A stretch of DNA of 64,000 nt from JAOARY01 sp045345765 (GCA_045345765.1 CP148265.1:1860001-1924000); one strand, 5' to 3'. Counted from the stretch's first letter, positions 34,556 to 45,097 are shown. Made by a program: numbers and translations. Notes: generated by a model from the letters alone, not told the origin.

Positions 34556-34613
34556 ATACATTAATACACAACTTTTAATACTTTGTTTTAGAATATTTTA
34601 TTATTCTATGATT

Positions 34614-34643
34614 TTAATACTGCTTTTTAGCAGTATTTTTTTT
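34614..34643 (+). terminator. Terminator after the permease gene
   Basis: AATACTGC pairs with GCAGTATT across a 6-base loop and is followed by a run of Ts; it ends the permease transcript. Confidence 0.88.
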
Positions 34644-34814
34644 AGTTTGTAATAGTGTTTTTTATAAGTGTTTTATTAGTCATAAATACATATTATGTAA
34701 TAATAGAGATTATTTTATTTTTAATAATTATTAATTTGTGGTATATATAATATATAAAGTTAAATTAAAAAGATTATAAAAAAGTATCCATTACAATTGA
34801 CGGGAGGGGTTTTT

Positions 34815-35693
34815 GTGTTATTCAAAGAATATTTAGGTGCAAGAAAGTCAGTAAGGGAATATGAATTAAAAGCTATTAAGGAAGATGAAATAAATGAATT
34901 AAAAGAAGTTGCAAGATTATTAAATGAAGATGAAAGTGTTAAAATAAAATATTTTGATGATGGAAAAACTATAAGAGAAGCATTAAAAGGAAAAGCTGGT
35001 TATTCTGGAGTTATGATTGAGAGCCCTCATTATTTAGCTTTGGAAATAAAAGATTTTAATGAACAGACTTTAATCAAAGGTTCTTATAGAATGGAAGCGA
35101 CTATAAAGAAGGCTTATGAATTAGGACTTGGAACATGCTGGATAGATTTAGATAATGTTTCTGATGAAATTCTAAAGGATTTGTTTAAAGAAGAGATAAA
35201 ACCAAATTATTTAGTTGCAATTGGATATCCAAAAGAAAAATCTATATTGGAAAAAGGTTTATTTAAATTTATGACGACTAATAAAGATTTTAAAAATGAT
35301 CCATATGCAAATAAGATAGTGAAAAAAGGCGATACAAGTGGAGCTAGAATACATTTAGAAGATTTGGTATATAAAGATTCATTTGCAACAAAAATGAGCA
35401 TAGAGGAGATTGAACAAAGAGGTTTTGAAGAAATTTTTTATTTAGTTAGAAATGCTCCATCAAGTAAAAATTCTCAGCCATGGAGATTTGTAGTTGAAGG
35501 TAGCGATATATACCTTGCTATACTAGAACCTGAAAATAAAATTAATTTTATAGATGCAGGTATAATGATGTATTTCTTTGAGGGAATAGCGCATGATGTA
35601 GGAATAAAAGGAAAATGGCACGTGATAGAGAGTATTGAATCAAACAGTTATAAGGATATTAATTATTCTTATGTTGCTAAGTTTCAATTTTAA
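34815..35693 (+). CDS. Nitroreductase-family protein
   Basis: A 292-aa protein with two nitroreductase-like halves, the layout seen in clostridial TM1586-type nitroreductases. The first half has the FMN-binding pattern GARKSVREYE and GSYRMEATIKKAYELGLGTC; the second has VRNAPSSKNSQPWRFVVEG, a phosphate/FMN loop, and INFIDAGIMMYFFEGIAHDV. It is likely an FMN-dependent oxidoreductase, substrate unknown. The frame is open from a TTG at 34797; the SD GGGAGGGG favours the GTG at 34815. Single gene, followed by a strong bidirectional hairpin. Confidence 0.85.
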   Translation: MLFKEYLGARKSVREYELKAIKEDEINELKEVARLLNEDESVKIKYFDDGKTIREALKGKAGYSGVMIESPHYLALEIKDFNEQTLIKGSYRMEATIKKAYELGLGTCWIDLDNVSDEILKDLFKEEIKPNYLVAIGYPKEKSILEKGLFKFMTTNKDFKNDPYANKIVKKGDTSGARIHLEDLVYKDSFATKMSIEEIEQRGFEEIFYLVRNAPSSKNSQPWRFVVEGSDIYLAILEPENKINFIDAGIMMYFFEGIAHDVGIKGKWHVIESIESNSYKDINYSYVAKFQF

Positions 35694-35756
35694 AAGAGAT
35701 TTGTTAATTAGCAAAATATAATTAAGAAAAATCTATAATTATCTATTATATGAATA

Positions 35757-35805
35757 AAAAAGATGTGTTAAAAGATTTTAAAATCTTTTAACACATCTTT
35801 TTTTA
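35757..35805. terminator. Strong bidirectional terminator
   Basis: A long, nearly perfect stem (AAAAAGATGTGTTAAAAGAT with its complement) between the nitroreductase gene and the convergent chemoreceptor gene, with T-runs on both strands. Confidence 0.92.
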
Positions 35806-35885
35806 TTATATTAATCATATAAAAAAAGAAAATCAAATATTAGATTGAAGTAATAAAGTTATTAATTGTATAAAATGTTTTAATT

Positions 35886-37910
35886 TTATACTTCGAATTT
35901 ATTAACAAGTTCATTTAAGTCTTCTATAATATTTTCTAGATTATTTATAGTTATAGTTATATTTTGTACGGAGGCAGATTGTTCCTGCGTTGATGCTGCA
36001 ACTTGCTGTGAGTTAGCAGCTGCATTTTCAGATATTTGTTCGATTTCATCCACATTACTCATTACAAAATCAGCTTTTTCCTTAATGCTAAGAACTTCTG
36101 TTGATAATCTATTCATCTGTTCAATCGACTTATTGAAACTATTAAACATAGTATCCAAAGATTTTAGAACTTCTGAAAGAACTAAAGAACCTTTTTTAGT
36201 CTCATCATTACTTTCCTCTATTGTTAAGAGTGCTTTTTTAGTACCTTCTTGAGTAGAATCTATAAGAGACCTGATGTTATCAGCAGATTCAATTGTGCTT
36301 TCAGCTAATTTTCTAATTTCTTCAGCAACAACAGCAAAACCTCTACCAGCTTCACCAGCTCTTGCAGACTCTATAGATGCATTAAGTGCTAGTAAGTTAG
36401 TTTGAGCAGCTATATTATTAATTATATTAACTATATTAACTATTTCTGAAGAAGTACTATCTAATTCGTTTATAGTTTCAGAAGATGAATAAACTTTATT
36501 TTCTATTAATTTCATTTGGTTGGTCATTTCATCAATTTGATTTTTGCTATTCATTATTACTTTGCTTGTATTTTTAGCATCATCAGACATTGATTTTATT
36601 TCTTTTTCCATATTATAAATATCTTGAACAACATTGTTTACATGTTTAGAAGCTTCCATTGTAGAGCTTACTTGATTAGTTGAACCTTCTGCAATATCTT
36701 GAATAGAAAGTGCAACTTGTTCTGAAACATTAGAAACTTCTCTTGCTGTTGCAGATATGTCATTAGCATCTTTTTTTATTACAGTAGAGACATTTTTAAT
36801 ATTATTTATCATATTTTTTAGACTTATTATCATATCATTAAAACTATTACCAAGTATTCCAATTTCATCGTTAGTTATTACTTTTACAGTATTTTTTAGA
36901 TTTCCTAAAGAAGCTTTTTTAGATACTTCAACTAATTGGTTAATAGGTTTTATAAATTTAGATATACTTAAGTATATAAATATTCCACCAAATAAGAGAG
37001 AAATAAAACCTAAAAGATAAGAGGTTTTAGTAATTAAGTTTTTAGTTTCTAAGTAGCTGTCTAAATTGAGTCCGATATTCACAGCTCCTATAATTTCACC
37101 ATTGTATTTAACAGGAGTTAATATATCATATGATGGAAGTGTTCCTTTATACATATAACCTATATATTCATAAGGAGTGCCGTCTTTAATAGCTTTTACA
37201 CTACCTTCATCATTTTTTAAATCAATGCCAATGCGATCTTTTTCACTATGTGCAGTAGCTATTAAATTAGAATCTATAAATAAAGCATATCGAATAGAGT
37301 TTCTGTTTGATAATTTATCTATTATACTTTGTTTATCTATATTTTTTTGAATATTAATAAGAGTATCTGCAGATATTCCTATTTGTATATATTTACTATC
37401 ATTTATTTTTACGGCTCCATATTTATAATATTTACCATCATCATTGCTCTTTCTAATAGATTCTATTACAGTATCTTTATTTTTATTATATAAATCCTGT
37501 ATTGAATGTGTGGATTCATAAGATGTATTAACATATTCATCAAAATTAGAATGAGTAACTAATACATTTTCATCGACGATATTTATTTCATCAACATTTG
37601 CTTTTTTAGCAATTTCTCTAAGTTTATTATTTGTTGGATTTTCAATAGCACCAATTGTATAAGCTACACTTATTATCCTTTGAGCCATTTGATCTTCTAT
37701 TGTTTTTTCAACTAATGTAGTATTTTGAATTTCAGAAACAATTTCTTCTGTAAGAAGGTGACCACTTTCTCTTAATTGTTTTATTGTAGAAGATGAAGAA
37801 ATTTTGTAAAAGGACACAGAAATTATAGCTATTGCAATTGAAAATACAAATAATGGAATTATAGTCAGTTTGAATTTTAAAGAAATATTTTTATTGCTTT
37901 GTTTTTTCAA
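35886..37910 (-). CDS. Methyl-accepting chemotaxis protein, Cache type (tandem copy 1)
   Basis: A 674-aa chemoreceptor. TM1 (about 13-32), an outer single-Cache-like domain of about 250 residues with IQIGISADTLINIQKNI and AHSEKDRIGIDLKNDEGS, TM2 (about 293-313), HAMP (KFIKPINQLVEVSKKASLGN) and a signalling domain with NASIESARAGEAGRGFAVVA. The C-terminus ends NKFEV. TTG start with SD AAAGGAGG. It is the nearest copy to the nitroreductase terminator; the three tandem copies (35886, 38106, 40628) show stepwise divergence, with this one and the 38106 copy closest. Methylation sites were not mapped. Ligand unknown. Confidence 0.93.
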   Translation of the reverse strand: MKKQSNKNISLKFKLTIIPLFVFSIAIAIISVSFYKISSSSTIKQLRESGHLLTEEIVSEIQNTTLVEKTIEDQMAQRIISVAYTIGAIENPTNNKLREIAKKANVDEINIVDENVLVTHSNFDEYVNTSYESTHSIQDLYNKNKDTVIESIRKSNDDGKYYKYGAVKINDSKYIQIGISADTLINIQKNIDKQSIIDKLSNRNSIRYALFIDSNLIATAHSEKDRIGIDLKNDEGSVKAIKDGTPYEYIGYMYKGTLPSYDILTPVKYNGEIIGAVNIGLNLDSYLETKNLITKTSYLLGFISLLFGGIFIYLSISKFIKPINQLVEVSKKASLGNLKNTVKVITNDEIGILGNSFNDMIISLKNMINNIKNVSTVIKKDANDISATAREVSNVSEQVALSIQDIAEGSTNQVSSTMEASKHVNNVVQDIYNMEKEIKSMSDDAKNTSKVIMNSKNQIDEMTNQMKLIENKVYSSSETINELDSTSSEIVNIVNIINNIAAQTNLLALNASIESARAGEAGRGFAVVAEEIRKLAESTIESADNIRSLIDSTQEGTKKALLTIEESNDETKKGSLVLSEVLKSLDTMFNSFNKSIEQMNRLSTEVLSIKEKADFVMSNVDEIEQISENAAANSQQVAASTQEQSASVQNITITINNLENIIEDLNELVNKFEV

Positions 37911-38034
37911 AATAATACCTCCTTTTAATAATAAAATAAATATATATTTATATTTATTTACAATATATATTTAATATAATCAAAAATTAAAAAGAATTTA
38001 TTGATATATTTTATTTGTTGTAATATCAAAAATA

Positions 38035-38086
38035 AAAAACACTAAAAACATAGTTGATAAAAAACTATATTTTTAGTGTTTTTTTG
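38035..38086 (-). terminator. Terminator after the 38106 chemoreceptor gene
   Basis: AAAAAACACTAAAAA pairs with TTTTTAGTGTTTTTTT; an inner TAGTT/AACTA pairing closes the loop. It separates the first two chemoreceptor genes into independent transcripts. Confidence 0.88.
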
Positions 38087-38105
38087 TAAGCTATGAATTT
38101 TATTT

Positions 38106-40130
38106 TTATACTTCAAATTTATTAACTAGGGTATTTAAATCCTCTATAATATTTTCTAAATTAGCTATTGTAGAAGTAATATTTTGAACAGATGCTGATT
38201 GTTCCTGCGTAGATGCAGCAACTTCTTCTGCATTTGCAGCAGCATTTTCAGAAATTTGTTCAATTTCATCAACATTACTCATTACTAAGTCAGCTTTTTC
38301 TTTTATATTTTTTACTTCTAGACTTAATGCATTCATTTGAGTAATAGAATTATTAAAACGATTAAACATTGTATCTAAGGATTTTAGAACTTCTGATAAA
38401 ACTAAAGAACCTTTTTTTGTCTCATCATTACTTTCCTCTATTGTCAAGAGTGCTTTTTTAGTACCTTCTTGAGTAGAGTCAACCAGAGTTCTTATATTAT
38501 CAGCAGATGCTATTGTATCTTCGGCTAATTTTCTGATTTCTTCAGCAACAACAGCAAACCCCCTACCTGCTTCACCAGCTCTTGCAGATTCTATAGATGC
38601 ATTAAGTGCTAGTAAATTGGTTTGAGCAGCTATATTATTTATTATATTAACTATATTAACTATTTCAGAAGAAGTACTGTTTAATTCGTTTATAGTTTCA
38701 GAAGATGAATAAACTTTCTTTTCAATAAGTTGCATTTGATTATTCATCTGATCTATTTGGTTTTTACTTGATACTATTACATCGCTTGTATTTTTTGCAT
38801 CGTCAGACATCGATTTTATTTCTTTTTCCATATTATAAATATCATTTACAACAGTATTAACATGTGTAGAGGCATCCATTGTAGAACTAACTTGATTAGT
38901 TGCACCTTCAGCAATATCCTGAATAGATAGAGCTACTTGTTCTGAAACATTGGAAACTTCTTTAGCTGTAGACGAGATATTGTTTGCATCTTCTTTTATT
39001 GTTACAGAAACATTTTTTATATTATTTATCATATCTTTAAGACTTAATATCATATTATTAAAACTACTACCAAGATTTCCAATTTCATCAGTAGAATTTA
39101 TTTGAACAGTATTTTTTAGGTTTCCTAAAGATGCTTTTTTTGCAATTTCAACCAATTCTTTTATTGGTTTTATAAACTTAGAAATACTTAAGAATATAAG
39201 TATTCCACCTATTAATAGTGATAAGAATCCCATAATTATTGAAGTTGTAAGAAGTGTTCTTTTTGTATGAATAAAGCTATCTATATTAAGACCTATATTC
39301 ATAGCACCAACTATTTCGCCATTATATTTAATTGGAGTTAATATATCAAATGATGGTAAAGTATCTTTATACATATAATTGATATCTTCATAAGGAACTC
39401 CATTTTTTATTGCTTCAATACTACCCTTATCATTGCTTAAATCAAGACCAATTCGATCTTCTTCACTATGCGCAGTAGCTATTAGATTTTTATCTATAAA
39501 TAGAGCATATCTAACTGAATCTTTTTTGGTAATTTTATTTATTATACTTTGAGTGTTTAGATTCTTTTTAATATCAACAAGTTTTTGCGCTGAAATACCT
39601 ATTTGAACATAAGTATTATCATTAATTTTAACTGAACCATATTTATAGTATTTGCCATCAACATCACTTTGTCTTACTGCTTCCATAACATGTTCTTGAT
39701 TATTATTAATAAGAACAGCAGTTAAAGATGTATCCTTATAGGTATAACCAACATTTGCTTCTACATTAGAGTATGTTATTATTTTATTTTTATTAATTAG
39801 ATTTACTTCATCTATCTTTGCATAATTTGCTATTTGTTCTAATTGATTGTTGGTAGGATTATTTAATCTACCAATAATATGTGAGGCTGTTTTAATTCGT
39901 TCTTCCATTTGATTTTCTATAGTTTCTTCAACTAAAAAACTACTTTGAATTTCTCCAACCATTTCCTCGGTAAGTAGACGACCATTTTCTCTAAGTTGAA
40001 CTTCTAAAGATTTAGAAGAAATTTGGTAGAATGAAAAAGACATAATTGATATGGCTATTGCAAAAATTAATAGTGGAATAGCCGTTAATTTAAATTTTAA
40101 TGAAATATTTTTATTATTTCGATTACTCAT
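38106..40130 (-). CDS. Methyl-accepting chemotaxis protein, Cache type (tandem copy 2)
   Basis: Paralog of the 35886 gene with identical length (674 aa) and the same domain order: TM1, single-Cache-like outer domain (IQIGISAQKLVDIKKNL, AHSEEDRIGLDLSNDKGS), TM2, HAMP (KFIKPIKELVEIAKKASLGN), signalling domain and NKFEV end. Differences from copy 1 are concentrated in the N-terminal half of the outer domain, fitting changed ligand specificity. ATG start with SD GGGAGG. It has its own terminator and a nearly 500-base upstream gap that should contain its promoter. Confidence 0.93.
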   Translation of the reverse strand: MSNRNNKNISLKFKLTAIPLLIFAIAISIMSFSFYQISSKSLEVQLRENGRLLTEEMVGEIQSSFLVEETIENQMEERIKTASHIIGRLNNPTNNQLEQIANYAKIDEVNLINKNKIITYSNVEANVGYTYKDTSLTAVLINNNQEHVMEAVRQSDVDGKYYKYGSVKINDNTYVQIGISAQKLVDIKKNLNTQSIINKITKKDSVRYALFIDKNLIATAHSEEDRIGLDLSNDKGSIEAIKNGVPYEDINYMYKDTLPSFDILTPIKYNGEIVGAMNIGLNIDSFIHTKRTLLTTSIIMGFLSLLIGGILIFLSISKFIKPIKELVEIAKKASLGNLKNTVQINSTDEIGNLGSSFNNMILSLKDMINNIKNVSVTIKEDANNISSTAKEVSNVSEQVALSIQDIAEGATNQVSSTMDASTHVNTVVNDIYNMEKEIKSMSDDAKNTSDVIVSSKNQIDQMNNQMQLIEKKVYSSSETINELNSTSSEIVNIVNIINNIAAQTNLLALNASIESARAGEAGRGFAVVAEEIRKLAEDTIASADNIRTLVDSTQEGTKKALLTIEESNDETKKGSLVLSEVLKSLDTMFNRFNNSITQMNALSLEVKNIKEKADLVMSNVDEIEQISENAAANAEEVAASTQEQSASVQNITSTIANLENIIEDLNTLVNKFEV

Positions 40131-40566
40131 AATTATAAACCTCCCTGCATTTTTTTATTTTAATTATGACGAACCTAGATGTTTTGTAAAAATGCTTTTA
40201 ATAACAAAAATAGATAAAAAAATATTTATTTCTGTAAATAAAGCAGTAAATACCTATAAATGATAGCTAAAAACAAAAAACACTCTTAATCTAAAGTATA
40301 ATTTAAATGAGAAATAAATGCAAAAGTATAATTAAATTTAATGATAAATAATATGAATAATAATTAATATAAAACGAATTACACTTTTTATGAAATTAAT
40401 TATTAGATTCTAATATATGTATTTACAAAAATACAGGATTATAATCATAAAGAAAAAAATTTTTTATATTAAGTTTTAATTATATTAAAATTGTAAGTAG
40501 TTATAATTAAAATTAATGGAATAGATAAAATATTAACAATATTTAAATTGATATCAAGAATATAGA
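40131..40566. other. AT-rich gap upstream of chemoreceptor copy 2
   Basis: About 435 bases between chemoreceptor copies 2 and 3. Almost all A and T. No ORF with an SD and no hairpin apart from the terminator at 40567. It should contain the promoter for the 38106 gene; I cannot place it. Confidence 0.4.
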
Positions 40567-40614
40567 AAGGGACTGTTGTATTAAGATCTTTATCCTGTTA
40601 CAACAATCCCTATT
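40567..40614 (-). terminator. Terminator after the 40628 chemoreceptor gene
   Basis: GGGACTGTTGTA pairs with TACAACAATCCC across about 18 bases. The stem is related to the ones at 10737 and 27455. Confidence 0.75.
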
Positions 40615-40627
40615 AATTAATTTATTT

Positions 40628-42655
40628 TTATACTATGAATTTATCTATATTTTTATTTAAATCCTGTACTATATTTTTTAGATTGATTAGAGTTTCACCG
40701 ATTGTTTCTAATGAAGCAGTTTGTTCTTCTGTAGAAGCAGAAACTTCTTGCGAATTAGATGCTGATATTTCTGTTATATTTTCTATTTTAGATATATTAT
40801 TTTTAATATTATCTGATTTTTCTTTTATAGTTATAATATCTGTATTTACATGACTCATAGTATTTTTTATATTATCAAATTTATCAAATAAACCTTCTAA
40901 TGAGAATAAAACCTCATTTAAAATTTTAGACCCTATTTTTGTTTCTTCATTTCCTGAATTTATATTATCTAATGTTATTTTAGTTTGGTTATGTGTAGTG
41001 CTTATAAGATCTTTGATATTATCAGCTGATTTAACTGTATCTTCAGCTAATTTTCTAATTTCATCAGCAACAACAGAAAAGCCTTTACCAGCTTCACCTG
41101 CTCTAGCAGATTCTATAGAGGCATTAAGTGCTAATAAATTAGTTTGAGAGGCTATATTATTTATAATATCTACAATTTGAACAATTTCATTAAAAGTATT
41201 GTTTAATTTAATTATACTATTTGCGGATGTAGAAACTTTATTATCAATAATATTCATTTGATTAGTCATATCGTTTATTTTATCTTTGTTTTCAACAATT
41301 ACATTGCTTGTTAAATGGGACTCTTTAGATAAGTCATCTATTTTGTTGTTTATTGTATGAATATCTTCAACAACATCGGCTATATTACTTCCTATACTTA
41401 AGGTTAGTTGCAATTGATTAGAAGAACCGTCTGCAATATCAGCAATTGATTTTGAAATTTGTTCTGATACTACAGAAACTTCAGTAGTTGAATTTGAAAT
41501 TTCAGTACTGTCATCCAATATGTTTTTAGAAATATCTCTTATATTAACTATCATAGTTCTTAAATTGATAATCATATAATTGAAACTCTCCTGTAATAGA
41601 CCTATTTCATCATTAGATGTTTTTTTAACATGTTTTGATAGATTTCCTGAAGAAATTTCTTTTGCTATATCAGATAAATCATAAATAGGTTTGATAAATT
41701 TAGTTATAGTTATAAGTATTAATAAAGTACCAATAACTATACTAAAAAATCCTATTAATAGAGCAGATATAAATAAATCGTGTACAGAATTTATGTATTT
41801 TTCTCTTGATATACCAATATTCATAACACCAACTATATTATTTTTATATTTAACAGGTATAACAAGGTCAATTACATTTTTGTAATATTCATTTGAGTAA
41901 TTTTTTGTATAGGTAATTTTATCATTTCTAATAGCATTTATAGTATTTTCATCATTAGATAAATCAATGCCAAGAAGTTCTTTATTTGTGCTTGCATCAA
42001 TGATAAAATCATTATTTGTAAAGATGGCATATATTATATTTTTATTAGATTCTAATTTTGATAAAATTGTTTGCTTGTTTAATTTATTTTGCAAATCCAT
42101 TACAGACTGTGCTGTTAAACCTATTTGAATATAAAAATTATCTTTAGCTTTTACAGATCCAAATTTAAAATATTCTGTACTTTCCTCATCTGTACTCTTT
42201 CTTATAGGTTCCATAAGTTCATTAATTTGTCCACTAAACATAGGTGTCATAGGGTGTGAATCTTCATATGTTTCTCCAATATTAACATCATAATTTGAAT
42301 ATAAAATAGTTCTAGTTGAATCAGAAATATTTATAACATCAATATCTGAAGCTTCTCCAATTTTTATGAGTGCTTCATTTGATATAATATTTAAATTTCC
42401 TATGATTTTTGCTACAGATCTTATTTTGTCTTCGATTTGTTCATTTAATATATCATCAAAAACATATGTTGTTTCAATTTCCTCAACTACTTTATTACCG
42501 AGTGTTATACCATCCGCTAATAGTTGCTCTTCCAATGCTTTAGATGATTTTAAATAAGATGAATATGTAATCGATAAAATGGCTATAAGTAGTATTAATA
42601 CTGGTGTGGCAATTAATTTAATTTTTAATGAAATACCTTTTTTTTGTGTAAACAT
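40628..42655 (-). CDS. Methyl-accepting chemotaxis protein, Cache type (tandem copy 3)
   Basis: A 675-aa paralog of the two preceding chemoreceptors with the same order: TM1 (LKIKLIATPVLILLIAI), single-Cache-like domain (YIQIGLTAQSVMDLQNKL, DIDVINISDSTRTILYSNYD), TM2, HAMP (KFIKPIYDLSDIAKEISSGN) and a signalling domain (NASIESARAGEAGKGFSVVA). It is clearly more divergent than copies 1 and 2, including in the signalling tip (ends NIDKFIV). ATG start with SD AAAGGGGGG. Probably the oldest branch of a local gene expansion. Ligand unknown. Confidence 0.92.
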   Translation of the reverse strand: MFTQKKGISLKIKLIATPVLILLIAILSITYSSYLKSSKALEEQLLADGITLGNKVVEEIETTYVFDDILNEQIEDKIRSVAKIIGNLNIISNEALIKIGEASDIDVINISDSTRTILYSNYDVNIGETYEDSHPMTPMFSGQINELMEPIRKSTDEESTEYFKFGSVKAKDNFYIQIGLTAQSVMDLQNKLNKQTILSKLESNKNIIYAIFTNNDFIIDASTNKELLGIDLSNDENTINAIRNDKITYTKNYSNEYYKNVIDLVIPVKYKNNIVGVMNIGISREKYINSVHDLFISALLIGFFSIVIGTLLILITITKFIKPIYDLSDIAKEISSGNLSKHVKKTSNDEIGLLQESFNYMIINLRTMIVNIRDISKNILDDSTEISNSTTEVSVVSEQISKSIADIADGSSNQLQLTLSIGSNIADVVEDIHTINNKIDDLSKESHLTSNVIVENKDKINDMTNQMNIIDNKVSTSANSIIKLNNTFNEIVQIVDIINNIASQTNLLALNASIESARAGEAGKGFSVVADEIRKLAEDTVKSADNIKDLISTTHNQTKITLDNINSGNEETKIGSKILNEVLFSLEGLFDKFDNIKNTMSHVNTDIITIKEKSDNIKNNISKIENITEISASNSQEVSASTEEQTASLETIGETLINLKNIVQDLNKNIDKFIV

Positions 42656-42914
42656 TAAATACCCCCCTTTTAAAATTAAAAATATAATTATAATTATAAA
42701 ATAATATTATTTTATAATTATATTCAAGAATATTATATTATATTATATTATTGATTTATATGGTTTTAATAAAAATGGGACAAATTAATTATAATTTTAA
42801 TTTTATTTTATAATTATTTTGTAAAATAAAATTAAAATTATAGTAGATTGCATTTTCTCTTAACTATGTAGTAATATTAAAGATGGAATGATTTTAATTT
42901 TGGGAGATGAAAAT

Positions 42915-44069
42915 ATGGTGAATTTGACTGCATTATTAAATAAGAATAATGATGAGATAAGGTATCACAAAGCAAAAATGTCCAAAAAAGGCATAAAGAA
43001 AAATTTTGGTCCTGTTGTTGTATGGAATATAACAAAAGAATGTAATCTTAATTGCAAACATTGTTATTCTTCTTCAAATATAAAAGATAATAAAAAATAT
43101 TTTAATAAGGAAGAAGCATGTTCACTAATTGAGGATTTTAAAAAACTAAATGTACCTGTTGTTTTGATTTCAGGAGGAGAACCTCTTACATATCCTTATT
43201 TCTTTGACATAGTAAAAAAATTAAGACAAGAGGATATAAAAGTAAGTATTTCTACAAATGGAATACTAATAGACAACAAAATTTCAAAGAAATTAAAAGA
43301 TTTAAATATTAACTATTGTGGCATAAGCATAGATGGAGATTCTTCTTTTCACAATAAATTTAGAGGTCAAAAAAATGCGTTTGAAAAAACAATTGAAGGA
43401 ATAAGAAATTGTAAAGATAAAGATTTAAAGGTAGGTCTTAGATTTACAATTACAAAAGAAAATATAAAATATATTCCCTTTATATTTGAACTTATGGAAA
43501 AAGAAGAGATTAAAAGAATTTGTTTTTATCATTTAGTACCAGCTGGAAGAGGGATTGAAATTGAGAGTTTGATTCCATCAAAAGAGGAAATAAGAAAAGT
43601 GATGAATTATATATATGAAAGAGCTAATTATTACAAAGAAAAAGATAAAGATATGGAAATACTCACTGTAGCAAACCATACGGATGCAGCCTATTTTTTA
43701 ATGAAGATGAAAAATGATAATATATTGTCATATGAATTTGCATATGAAGCATTAAAAAAACAAGGTGGAAATAGATCTGGTAAAGCAATTTGTTCAATAG
43801 ATTGGGAACAAAATATTTATATAGATCAATTCTCAAAATTTAATTGCTTGGGAAATATAAAGGACAGTAGTTTTTATGATATATGGAATTTAGAAAATGA
43901 ATTTATAGATGGAATAAGAAATAGAAAAGATAATATAAATGAAACGTGTAAGGCTTGTAAGTATTTAGACATATGTTGCGGAAATTTACCTGCAAGATCT
44001 TATTATTATAATAAAGATATAAATGGATTTGATAAATCTTGTTATTTATATGAAGAAGAAAGAAAATAA
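42915..44069 (+). CDS. ahbC: Radical SAM/SPASM enzyme of alternative heme pathway (NirJ1/AhbC-like)
   Basis: A 384-aa radical SAM enzyme. It has the cluster motif CNLNCKHCY, the SAM-binding GGEPLTYP, and a C-terminal SPASM-type cysteine set (AICSIDWEQ, FNCLGN, CKACKYLDICCGN) for auxiliary Fe-S clusters. It matches proteins annotated as putative heme d1 biosynthesis NirJ1, equivalent to AhbC, which removes acetate side chains from 12,18-didecarboxysiroheme to give Fe-coproporphyrin III. A frame opens at 42888, but the SD GGGAGATG points to the ATG at 42915. It is followed by NirJ2/AhbD and AhbA/AhbB-like genes, which is the main support for the pathway. Confidence 0.85.
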   Translation: MVNLTALLNKNNDEIRYHKAKMSKKGIKKNFGPVVVWNITKECNLNCKHCYSSSNIKDNKKYFNKEEACSLIEDFKKLNVPVVLISGGEPLTYPYFFDIVKKLRQEDIKVSISTNGILIDNKISKKLKDLNINYCGISIDGDSSFHNKFRGQKNAFEKTIEGIRNCKDKDLKVGLRFTITKENIKYIPFIFELMEKEEIKRICFYHLVPAGRGIEIESLIPSKEEIRKVMNYIYERANYYKEKDKDMEILTVANHTDAAYFLMKMKNDNILSYEFAYEALKKQGGNRSGKAICSIDWEQNIYIDQFSKFNCLGNIKDSSFYDIWNLENEFIDGIRNRKDNINETCKACKYLDICCGNLPARSYYYNKDINGFDKSCYLYEEERK

Positions 44070-44092
44070 AATTAAAAATAAAAGGTGATAGA

Positions 44093-45097
44093 ATGATAAT
44101 TTCATGGAATACCACAAAAAGATGCAATCTTTATTGTAAACATTGTTATAGAGATTCAGATACAAAACCAATGTATGATGAACTTAGTACTAAAGAAGGA
44201 CTTAAATTAATAGAAGAAATAAAAGAAGCTGGGTTTAAAATCCTTATATTAAGTGGAGGAGAACCGCTTATAAGAGATGATATTGAGATTTTTGCAAAAA
44301 AGGCTTGTGAAATTGGACTTATGCCTGTTTTGGGAACCAATGCAACTTTGATAGACAAAAAAAGAGCAAAATCTTTAAAAGAGGCAGGTATTAAAGCTTG
44401 TGCTGTAAGTATTGATAGTGTTGATGAAAAAAAACATGATAATTTTAGAGGTAAAGAAGGTAGTTTTAAAGCAGCTCTAAGAGGGATTAAAAATCTAAAA
44501 GATGTTGGCATTCGAGTTCAAATAAATTCAACAATAAGAAAAGATAATTTACATGAAATAGAGGCTTTAAATGAATTTGCAATAGAAAATAAAGCAAGTT
44601 CTCATCATCCTTTTTTTCTTGTAAAAACAGGGAGAGGTTTAAATATAGGAGATGTGTTTTTGGATGAAGATGAATATACAAAGGCTATAGAAGAAATTAT
44701 AAAGCTTAGTAAAAAGTCTAAAATAGAATTAAAACCCACTTGTGCACCACAATTTATGGTAGAGGCAAAAAAACAAAATATAAATATGAGATTTAGTCGT
44801 GGTTGTATTGCTGGAACTAAATATTGTTGTATACTGCCTAATGGAGATGTTCATATATGTCCATATGCACCTATAAAGGTAGATAATATAAGGATTAATA
44901 CGTTTGATTATATATGGAAGCATAATGATATATTTTTGGAATTAAGAGATTTTGATAAATATAAGGGTGTATGCAAAAATTGTAAAAATATAAATATATG
45001 TGGAGGCTGTAGAGCGAGAGCTTATGAAGAAACAAATGATTATATGGAGGGGGATAGTATATGCAAGTTAAAGAAAAACTGGAGAGATTTAAATTAG
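44093..45097 (+). CDS. ahbD: Radical SAM/SPASM enzyme of alternative heme pathway (NirJ2/AhbD-like)
   Basis: A 334-aa radical SAM enzyme, shorter than its neighbour. The motif CNLYCKHCY is at residues about 11-19, SAM-binding LSGGEPLIRD follows, and the C-terminus has SPASM-like cysteines (CIAGTKYCCILPNGDVHICP, CKNCKNINICGGCRARAY). It resembles NirJ2/AhbD, the enzyme that turns propionate chains of Fe-coproporphyrin III into vinyl groups to finish heme. It lies 23 bases behind the ahbC-like gene (SD AAAGGTGA), and its last 37 bases overlap the ahbA-like gene. The order of steps is inferred from the family. Confidence 0.82.
   Translation: MIISWNTTKRCNLYCKHCYRDSDTKPMYDELSTKEGLKLIEEIKEAGFKILILSGGEPLIRDDIEIFAKKACEIGLMPVLGTNATLIDKKRAKSLKEAGIKACAVSIDSVDEKKHDNFRGKEGSFKAALRGIKNLKDVGIRVQINSTIRKDNLHEIEALNEFAIENKASSHHPFFLVKTGRGLNIGDVFLDEDEYTKAIEEIIKLSKKSKIELKPTCAPQFMVEAKKQNINMRFSRGCIAGTKYCCILPNGDVHICPYAPIKVDNIRINTFDYIWKHNDIFLELRDFDKYKGVCKNCKNINICGGCRARAYEETNDYMEGDSICKLKKNWRDLN

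Noticed and set aside
36300..42600. Highly similar stretches in the three chemoreceptor genes as possible recombination or repeat elements
   Set aside because: They are the conserved signalling-domain coding sequence of paralogs, not independent repeats.
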